Position numbers and translations under genes: made by a program
Notes under the pieces: model-generated
Databases searched by the model: none
Seen by the model: only the letters and a program-made list of their open reading frames with translations
What the model was told of the DNA's origin: nothing
Shown: one piece after another, positions 59,046 to 64,000 of the stretch
Layout: each line of letters begins with the position of its first letter
Numbering within the stretch: position 1 is the first letter of the stretch
Origin: Pseudoduganella danionis
Lineage (GTDB): Bacteria; Pseudomonadota; Gammaproteobacteria; Burkholderiales; Burkholderiaceae_D
Length of the DNA: 64,000 bases
Direction: 5' to 3'
NCBI RefSeq assembly: GCF_009720775.1
Contig: NZ_WNKW01000001.1
Coordinates: 124,001 to 188,000 of the forward strand

Positions 59046-60422
59046 ATGCGTCATACCAAATTAGCATTGGCGGCAGCAGCCCTGGCCATACTGGCAGGTT
59101 GCGGCGGCACCGACCCTACGCCCGGCGCGCAAGTTCTGAAGAAGCAGTACAGCGCACAAGTTTCGTTTGGTGACAGCCTGTCCGACGTTGGCTCCTACGC
59201 AGTAGGCACCGTCGCGGCATTGAAAGGCGGTAAGTTCACCATCAATGGCGACAACACTGCCGTCAATCCTGCGCTGACCGGTAAAAACTGGACCGAGCTG
59301 ATGGCTGCCCAATTGGGCCTGCCAGCACCATGCCCGGCCGTGACGGGTCTCGATGGCGATGCCAGCAAAGGTTTCTCCGTACCGCAAGTGGCCCACGCTG
59401 GCTGCCTGGGTTACGCCACCGGCGGTTCGCGTGTGACCAACCCGGTTGGTCCCGGCAACAAGCTGGCTGGCAGCGCACTCGGTGCGCTGACGATACCCGT
59501 GGCGACGCAGATTGCCAACCACCTGAAAATCTCGGGCGGCAAGTTCAAGGGTGACGAAATGGTGTTCGTCATGGCCGGTGGTAATGACGTACTGTTCAAT
59601 CTGTCGGCACTGAGCGCCGCCGCGACGGCCGCTGGTACGGCCGCGGGTGGCACGGCTTATGTGACCAGCCTGGTAGGCCAGCTCGCTGCCGGCGCCACCA
59701 GCCCGCAGACGGCCGCTGCCGCCATTGGTCTGGCCGCCCAGACGGAAGCTGCCCGCAGCGGCAGCACCCAGACCAGTATCACCCAAGTGGCCATCGGCGC
59801 TGCTGCTGTGCAGCCCGGCAATTCGGCCGTTGCATCGCCAGCCGTGTATGGCCCGATGGTGACCAAGGCCACGGCCGACGCCACCGCTGCCGGAGCCAAA
59901 GCCGGTGCTGACTACGCGGCTGCGCATGGCCAGGACCTGGTCGCTGCAATGGCGCAGGCCGGCAACGAGCTGGTGGCACTGGTGAAGAACCAGTTGATCG
60001 CCAACGGTGCCAACTACGTTACCGTGAACAATCTGCCTGACGTGGCCACTACGCCAGCCGGCCTGTCCAAAGATGCATCCACCCGTGCCCTCATCAACGC
60101 CATGGTGGCGGCCTTTAATGGTGCGCTGAACGCCGGTCTGGCCTCGGAATCTAAAGTGCTGATCGTTGACGTGTTTGCTGTCAGCCATGACCAGGCTACC
60201 AATCCCGGCCCTTACGGCCTGACGGTGGTGAACGAAACCGCCTGCGATCTGAGCGCAGCCAAGAACCCGCTGGGTACGGCACTGACCTGCAACGGCGGCA
60301 ACCTGAAAACGGGCGATGTGAGCCACTACTCGTTCGCCGATGACGTGCACCCGACCCCGTTCAACAACCTGCTGCTGGCCCGCTACGTGGCCGAGAAAAT
60401 GGTTGTTAAGGGCTGGCTGTAA
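59046..60422 (+). CDS. Lipoprotein SGNH/GDSL hydrolase
   Basis: A 458-residue lipoprotein; the lipobox is LAGC with C19. The GDSL block is VSFGDSLSDVG with S44 as nucleophile, block III is VFVMAGGNDVLF and block V is FADDVHPTPFNN with the catalytic Asp and His near 440. Between blocks III and V lies an unusual Ala/Gly/Thr-rich segment of more than 100 residues (about 195-320). The enzyme is probably an esterase or lipase on the cell surface or in the periplasm. TAGGAGACAAC precedes the ATG at 59046. An in-frame ATG at 58944 has no such site and would hide the signal peptide. Confidence 0.88.
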   Translation: MRHTKLALAAAALAILAGCGGTDPTPGAQVLKKQYSAQVSFGDSLSDVGSYAVGTVAALKGGKFTINGDNTAVNPALTGKNWTELMAAQLGLPAPCPAVTGLDGDASKGFSVPQVAHAGCLGYATGGSRVTNPVGPGNKLAGSALGALTIPVATQIANHLKISGGKFKGDEMVFVMAGGNDVLFNLSALSAAATAAGTAAGGTAYVTSLVGQLAAGATSPQTAAAAIGLAAQTEAARSGSTQTSITQVAIGAAAVQPGNSAVASPAVYGPMVTKATADATAAGAKAGADYAAAHGQDLVAAMAQAGNELVALVKNQLIANGANYVTVNNLPDVATTPAGLSKDASTRALINAMVAAFNGALNAGLASESKVLIVDVFAVSHDQATNPGPYGLTVVNETACDLSAAKNPLGTALTCNGGNLKTGDVSHYSFADDVHPTPFNNLLLARYVAEKMVVKGWL

Positions 60423-60494
60423 TTCAGTCGTCGCCGGCCGCTGCCCGGGACAGGTAGCGGCCCGACTTACATCACAAAAAATTCTGGAGACGAT

Positions 60495-61175
60495 ATGAAG
60501 AACACCTTGAAACTGCTGGCGCTGGCCGCCGCGATGTCGCTGGCGACGGCTGCCTCGGCACAACAGACTGCCGGTACCTGGCTGGGTACGCTGGGCATCA
60601 ACAAGATCACCCCGAAAGTCGATTCGGGCGATGTGTCGGCCCCGGCGCTGCCGGGCACCAAGGCCGATGTGGGCACGGACAGCAAACCGCGCTTTGCCAT
60701 CGCCTACATGCTGACGGATAACGTATCGGCCGAGGTCGATCTGGGTCTGCCGTACAAGCACGACCTGCTGGGCGCGGGCGCGATCGAAGGCACGGGCAAG
60801 CTGGGCACGGCACAAGTGCTGCCGCCTACCGCTTTTGTGCAATACCGCTTCCTGCCAGCAAATGCCGTGTTCCGTCCTTACGTGGGTCTGGGCCTGACCT
60901 ATGCCGTGTTCCAGAAGGAAACCGGCTCGGCCCAGATGACGGCGCTGCTCAACACGGGCGGTGCTGGCACCACCTACAAGCTCGACGACAAACTGGCGCT
61001 GAGCTATCAGATCGGCGGCACGGTACGCATCAATGACAAATGGTTCATCGACGCCACCGTGATCAAGACCAAGCTCAAAACCAAGGTCAGCTTCTCGACC
61101 GGCCAGACCCAGGATGTCCGGCTCGATCCGCTGGCCGTCAGTGTCAGCGTAGGCTATAACTTCAAAGGCTTCTAA
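60495..61175 (+). CDS. OmpW family outer-membrane protein
   Basis: A 226-residue protein with a Sec signal peptide (KLLALAAAMSLATAASA, cleavage near residue 22) and an eight-strand beta-barrel. Typical OmpW blocks are TWLGTLGINKITPKVDSG, FRPYVGLGLTYAVFQKE, YQIGGTVRINDKWFIDATV and the aromatic C-terminal VSVGYNFKGF. OmpW barrels let small hydrophobic molecules into the membrane. TCTGGAGACGAT precedes the ATG. It lies 72 bases after the GDSL gene; its stop is followed directly by a repeat copy and a terminator. Confidence 0.92.
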   Translation: MKNTLKLLALAAAMSLATAASAQQTAGTWLGTLGINKITPKVDSGDVSAPALPGTKADVGTDSKPRFAIAYMLTDNVSAEVDLGLPYKHDLLGAGAIEGTGKLGTAQVLPPTAFVQYRFLPANAVFRPYVGLGLTYAVFQKETGSAQMTALLNTGGAGTTYKLDDKLALSYQIGGTVRINDKWFIDATVIKTKLKTKVSFSTGQTQDVRLDPLAVSVSVGYNFKGF

Positions 61176-61176
61176 A

Positions 61177-61227
61177 TCGGGGTCAGGTCTGTCATTCGGA
61201 CATCCGGCATGGACGTTTGACAGATCT
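61177..61227 (+). repeat. Solitary copy of the 29027-type inverted repeat, with hairpin
   Basis: TCGGGGTCAGGTCTGTCATT at 61177 matches the left end of the 198-bp element over 28 bases with one difference. Downstream TGACAGATCT (61218-61227) pairs with AGGTCTGTCA (61185-61194), so this copy folds as one hairpin about 40 bases long. It starts one base after the ompW-like stop. Confidence 0.75.
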
Positions 61228-61240
61228 CAAGCAGGCATAA

Positions 61241-61272
61241 AAAAAGCGGAGCTGAAATCAGCTCCGCTTTTT
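61241..61272. terminator. Bidirectional terminator between ompW-like gene and gcdH
   Basis: GCGGAGCTGA (61246-61255) and TCAGCTCCGC (61258-61267) form a 10-base-pair stem with a two-base loop, with A-runs before and T-runs after. It serves both convergent genes. Confidence 0.92.
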
Positions 61273-61286
61273 CATTGTAGCCAGTA

Positions 61287-62471
61287 TTACTGGAAGGCCT
61301 GGATGCCGGTCTGGGCGCGGCCCAGTATCAGGGCGTGGATGTCATGCGTCCCTTCGTAGGTATTCACCACTTCCAGATTCACCATGTGACGGATGATGCC
61401 GAACTCGTCGGAAATGCCGTTACCGCCCAGCATATCGCGCGCTACGCGGGCGATATCCAGCGATTTACCGCACGAGTTACGCTTCATCATCGAGGTGATT
61501 TCCACCGCCGCCGTGCCCGCATCTTTCATGCGGCCCAATTGCAAGCAGCCTTGCAGGCCCAGCGTGATTTCCGTCTGCATATCGGCCAGCTTCTTCTGGA
61601 TCAGCTGGTTGGCTGCCAGCGGACGGCCGAACTGGTGGCGGTCCAGCACGTACTGGCGTGCCGTATGCCAGCAGCTTTCGGCCGCACCCAGTGCGCCCCA
61701 GGCGATGCCATAGCGGGCCGAGTTGAGGCAGGTGAACGGACCTTTCAGGCCGCGCACATCAGGGAAAGCGTTTTCTTCCGGCACGAACACATTGTCCATC
61801 ACGATTTCACCCGTGATGGAAGCGCGCAGGCCGAACTTGCCGTGAATGGCAGGCGCGCTCAGGCCGTCCATGCCTTTTTCCAGCACGAAGCCGCGGATCG
61901 CGCCTTCATCGTCCTTGGCCCAGACCACGAACACGTCGGCCACCGGCGAGTTGGTGATCCACATTTTTGCGCCCGTCAGCGCATAGCCGCCCGGCACTTT
62001 GCGTGCGCGCGTGACCATGGAGCCGGGATCGGAACCGTGGTTGGGTTCGGTCAGGCCGAAGCAGCCTATCCATTCGCCCGTGGCCAGCTTGGGCAGGTAT
62101 TTCTGTTTTTGGGCTTCCGTGCCGAACTCGTAGATAGGCACCATCACCAGCGAGGATTGCACGCTCATCATCGAGCGGTAGCCGGAATCGACGCGCTCGA
62201 CTTCACGCGCGATCAGGCCATAGGCCACGTAGTTGAGGCCGGGGCCGCCGTACTGTTCCGGAATGGTGGGGCCGAGCAGGCCCAGTTCGCCCATTTCGCG
62301 GAAGATGGAAGTGTCCATCTGTTCGTGGCGGAATGCTTCGAGGATGCGTGGCGCCAGCTTGTCCTGACAGTAGGCAGCGGCAGCATCGCGCACCATGCGT
62401 TCTTCTTCGGTCAGTTGCTGGTCCAGCAGCAGGGGATCATCCCAGTGGAACTGGGCACGGGCTTGGCTCAT
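61287..62471 (-). CDS. gcdH: Glutaryl-CoA dehydrogenase
   Basis: A 394-residue acyl-CoA dehydrogenase. [20 protein letters not shown] at the N-terminus, [16 protein letters not shown] in the FAD region, [14 protein letters not shown] and [15 protein letters not shown] agree with GcdH. The catalytic glutamate is in [21 protein letters not shown] near 372. It oxidises and decarboxylates glutaryl-CoA to crotonyl-CoA in lysine, tryptophan and cadaverine breakdown. This may connect to the amine catabolism of the window: cadaverine processed by the polyamine enzymes would end in glutarate. No CoA-transferase gene lies next to it. Confidence 0.93.
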   Translation of the reverse strand: MSQARAQFHWDDPLLLDQQLTEEERMVRDAAAAYCQDKLAPRILEAFRHEQMDTSIFREMGELGLLGPTIPEQYGGPGLNYVAYGLIAREVERVDSGYRSMMSVQSSLVMVPIYEFGTEAQKQKYLPKLATGEWIGCFGLTEPNHGSDPGSMVTRARKVPGGYALTGAKMWITNSPVADVFVVWAKDDEGAIRGFVLEKGMDGLSAPAIHGKFGLRASITGEIVMDNVFVPEENAFPDVRGLKGPFTCLNSARYGIAWGALGAAESCWHTARQYVLDRHQFGRPLAANQLIQKKLADMQTEITLGLQGCLQLGRMKDAGTAAVEITSMMKRNSCGKSLDIARVARDMLGGNGISDEFGIIRHMVNLEVVNTYEGTHDIHALILGRAQTGIQAFQ

Positions 62472-62560
62472 GTGTGGTCTCTCATTATGGTGAATGCTAC
62501 AAGCATTCTATGCCGCCCATGACGTGCCGGCTTTCCAAATGGCGACACCAATTTCCGTTT

Positions 62561-63064
62561 TTACCCCAGATTGCCGAACTGGCCGCCATGGAAGATCAGC
62601 GGCGGGCTGGGCGAGAACTCGCAGAGTTCCACTTCGCCTACGAAAATCACGTGGTCGCCTTCCGGATAGCGGCTGCGGTTATGGCACTCGAACCAGGCGG
62701 ACGCGCCTTTCAATATCGGGTGTCCCGTGCGCGACAGTTCATATTCCACTCCGTCCCACGGGTTGATGCCGCGGGTAGCAAAACGGGTGGCCAGATGGGC
62801 CTGATCGGCCGCCAGCACATTAATGACGTAGTGCGAATTGCCCGTGAAGATGGGCATGCTGTTGGCAGTATTGGCCAGACTCCACAGCACCAGCGGCGGT
62901 TCCAGCGAAACGGAATTGAAGGAACTGGCCGTGAGCCCGCGGAAAGTGCCATCAGCCAGACGCGTGGTAATCACGGTCACGCCGGTGGCAAACTGGCCCA
63001 GCGCCTGACGGAAATGGCGCGTATCGAAGCTGGGCGCGGGGGAACGTGGGGAAACTGTATTCAT
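62561..63064 (-). CDS. Flavin reductase-like FMN-binding protein
   Basis: A 167-residue split-barrel flavin protein. FRQALGQFATGVTVITTR, the flavin-phosphate region GLTASSFNSVSLEPPLVLWSL and the C-terminal HVIFVGEVELCEF (in parts) are typical of HpaC/RutF-type reductases. These supply reduced FMN or FAD to two-component monooxygenases. No monooxygenase is adjacent, and the partner is unknown. I chose the ATG at 63064; an in-frame ATG 24 bases upstream is possible. It is upstream of gcdH on the same strand, with an 89-base gap, and divergent from the MerR gene. Confidence 0.87.
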   Translation of the reverse strand: MNTVSPRSPAPSFDTRHFRQALGQFATGVTVITTRLADGTFRGLTASSFNSVSLEPPLVLWSLANTANSMPIFTGNSHYVINVLAADQAHLATRFATRGINPWDGVEYELSRTGHPILKGASAWFECHNRSRYPEGDHVIFVGEVELCEFSPSPPLIFHGGQFGNLG

Positions 63065-63161
63065 GGAAAGCCTGTATTTTTCCCACATTATGCCAAAAAT
63101 TAAGGCAGTCCACTGGAAGTGGCGATTTTCTGGCCGCTGGAAAACGGCTGCTTGCGCACGC

Positions 63162-63192
63162 TTGACTTAGAGTGCACTCTAAGGCGCAGTAT
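63162..63192 (+). promoter_or_regulatory. MerR-type operator-promoter
   Basis: CTTAGAGTGCACTCTAAG (63166-63183) is a perfect 18-base palindrome. It lies between TTGACT (63162-63167) and a possible -10 CAGTAT (63187-63192). The 19-base spacer is the stretched spacing that MerR activators correct. The regulator ATG is 35 bases downstream of the palindrome. Confidence 0.7.
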
Positions 63193-63217
63193 GGTGTTCA
63201 TCCTGTATGGAGGCGGA

Positions 63218-63646
63218 ATGAAGATAGGCGAACTGGCGCAGCGCAGCGGTCTCACGGCCCATACGTTGCGCTATTACGAAAAGATAGGCCTGCTGTCCTA
63301 TGCCAGCCGCGATGCGGGCGGCCAGCGCCGCTACGACGATAGCGTGCTGCTGTGGCTGGGGTTTATCGGCCGGCTCAAAGCGTCGGGTATGCCGCTGCAG
63401 ACGATTTTGCAGTATGCCGCCCTGCGTGAAGCGGGGCCGGCCACGGAAGCCCAGCGGCTGCAGTTGCTGAGCGAGCACCGCCTTCAGGTACAGGCCAGAC
63501 TGGCCCAGTTGCAGGACTGTTTGCAGATGCTGGACCAGAAAATTCTCGGCTACACCAACTCTAAGCAAAGGATGCCACTCTATGACCAAGCCCTGCCTCT
63601 CCGCCAGCAACGACCGCCGCCTAAGAGGCCAGCAAAAGCTGGCTGA
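63218..63646 (+). CDS. MerR family transcriptional regulator
   Basis: A 142-residue MerR regulator. The N-terminal winged helix has MKIGELAQRSGLTAHTLRYYEKIGLL, with the recognition and wing region DAGGQRRYDDSVLLWLGFI (both in parts). A dimerisation helix (about 80-118, EAQRLQLLSEHRLQVQARLA) follows. There is no cysteine in the effector tail, so it is more like the aldehyde/electrophile-responsive AdhR/NmlR group than a metal sensor. GGAGGCGGA gives the ribosome-binding site. Its 3' end overlaps the start of the next gene by 65 bases, so both are made from one message, under the palindromic operator. Confidence 0.9.
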   Translation: MKIGELAQRSGLTAHTLRYYEKIGLLSYASRDAGGQRRYDDSVLLWLGFIGRLKASGMPLQTILQYAALREAGPATEAQRLQLLSEHRLQVQARLAQLQDCLQMLDQKILGYTNSKQRMPLYDQALPLRQQRPPPKRPAKAG

Positions 63647-64000
63647 AATCGATGGCGCTGCCGGCCAGAAGGTGATCGATGCACTGGCCGGTATCGCGCC
63701 CGACTTTGCCGACTACCTGTTCGAATTCCCGTTTGGCGATATTTACTCGCGCCCCGGCCTCGATCTGCGTGCGCGCGAAATTGCCACCATCGCTGCCCTG
63801 ACGGCCATGGGCAATGCGACGCCGCAACTGAAAGTGCATATCGAAGCCGGTCTGAATGTGGGCTTGCAGCGCGCCGAGATCGTCGAGATTCTCATGCAGA
63901 TGTCGGTCTATGCCGGCTTCCCCGCGGCCTTGAACGGCCTGTTCGCGGCCAAAGAAGTGTTCGCCCACCATCAGCCCGCGTCAGCAGCGAGCGGGATGCC
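63582..64000 (+). CDS. Carboxymuconolactone decarboxylase family protein, 3' end outside the window
   Basis: At least 139 codons are present with no stop before the window ends. From about residue 20 the sequence KLAEIDGAAGQKVIDALAGI is followed by FADYLFEFPFGDIYSRPGLDLRAREI and IAALTAMGNATPQLKVHIEAGLNVG (in parts), a CMD/AhpD-type helical domain. QRAEIVEILMQMSVYAGFPAALNGL contains the typical YAGFPAA motif. There is no CxxC pair, so it is closer to the gamma-CMD group than to AhpD. Members often sit under electrophile-responsive MerR regulators. The first 18 residues overlap the MerR coding end; a later start is possible. Confidence 0.85.
   Translation, partial: MTKPCLSASNDRRLRGQQKLAEIDGAAGQKVIDALAGIAPDFADYLFEFPFGDIYSRPGLDLRAREIATIAALTAMGNATPQLKVHIEAGLNVGLQRAEIVEILMQMSVYAGFPAALNGLFAAKEVFAHHQPASAASGM

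Noticed and set aside
59061..60842. Minus-strand open frame of 593 codons across the GDSL and OmpW-like genes
   Set aside because: It spans two good plus-strand genes with signal peptides and ribosome-binding sites; its own sequence is Gly/Arg/Gln/His-rich shadow.
1..64000. tRNA or rRNA genes, CRISPR arrays, prophage or defence islands
   Set aside because: No cloverleaf-like or spaced-repeat pattern was noticed, and nearly all sequence is taken by recognisable metabolic genes. A tRNA or covariance-model scan would settle small RNAs.

Overview
The window looks like chromosome of a betaproteobacterium, most likely Oxalobacteraceae (Massilia/Duganella/Janthinobacterium-like). This is inferred from the high-GC coding sequence, the order recA-recX-(DUF2889)-sucC-sucD-type IV pilin, the pgk-pyk-fba-purC-purE-purK-Sua5 run typical of Burkholderiales, and Burkholderiales-restricted families (DUF3138-like porin, DUF2944/2946-like protein). 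Gene density is very high. I see no tRNA, rRNA, CRISPR, phage or intact insertion sequence.

Region 1 (1-22296) is a polyamine/GABA utilisation cluster. On the minus strand lie the start of an agmatinase gene (cut by the window edge), gabD and gabT, then an MFS transporter coupled to a MocR/PdxR-type regulator. Divergent from the regulator runs a tightly packed 13-gene plus-strand series of about 16.4 kb: puuD, puuA, spuC, potF-potG-potH-potI, a coiled-coil outer-membrane porin, puuC, a type III glutamine-synthetase-like gene, puuB, a second puuA-like gene and an unassigned class-III aminotransferase. Together these take up putrescine (porin plus ABC importer) and degrade it by two routes: gamma-glutamylation (PuuA-PuuB-PuuC-PuuD) and direct transamination (SpuC then PuuC). 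Both end in GABA, which GabT and GabD turn into succinate. Repeated AAGTGG(T/C)(T/C)CT-type sites beside the regulator and similar sites before gabT suggest MocR control.

Region 2 (22379-30423) is housekeeping: panB, folK, pcnB, a HAD phosphatase, hda and an AI-2E/PerM-type permease on the minus strand, then purM (plus) and a pyrophosphate-type phosphofructokinase (minus). Between the last two sits a 198-bp element with about 29-bp inverted terminal repeats. The last codons and the stop of the phosphofructokinase lie inside one repeat. A solitary copy of the same repeat lies right after the ompW-like gene at 61177.

Region 3 (30477-37109) holds a secreted S9 peptidase and a four-gene, fully overlapping minus-strand operon: response regulator, histidine kinase, small DUF485 subunit and sodium/solute symporter (acetate-permease class).

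Region 4 (37203-43451) contains SOS-controlled recA and recX, a DUF2889 protein, sucCD, a sigma-54-type pilin gene with three upstream TGACA palindromes, and a YcgR-like PilZ protein. Region 5 (43491-49167) carries moaC, a BepA-like M48 protease, a minus-strand four-gene group (zinc finger, NTF2-like, YheT hydrolase, DUF2944-like) and azlCD. Region 6 (49236-57128) is lower glycolysis plus late purine synthesis, ending with Sua5/TsaC. Region 7 (57269-64000) has two lipoprotein hydrolases, an OmpW-like protein, glutaryl-CoA dehydrogenase, a flavin reductase, and a MerR regulator overlapping a carboxymuconolactone-decarboxylase-family gene that runs off the window.

No stretch longer than about 300 bases lacks a gene once the most likely start codons are chosen. 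I did not find an obviously new defence or mobile system. The most unusual items are the inverted-repeat element that supplies a gene end, the MocR operator arrangement, the redundancy of gamma-glutamylating enzymes and the alanine-zipper porin.
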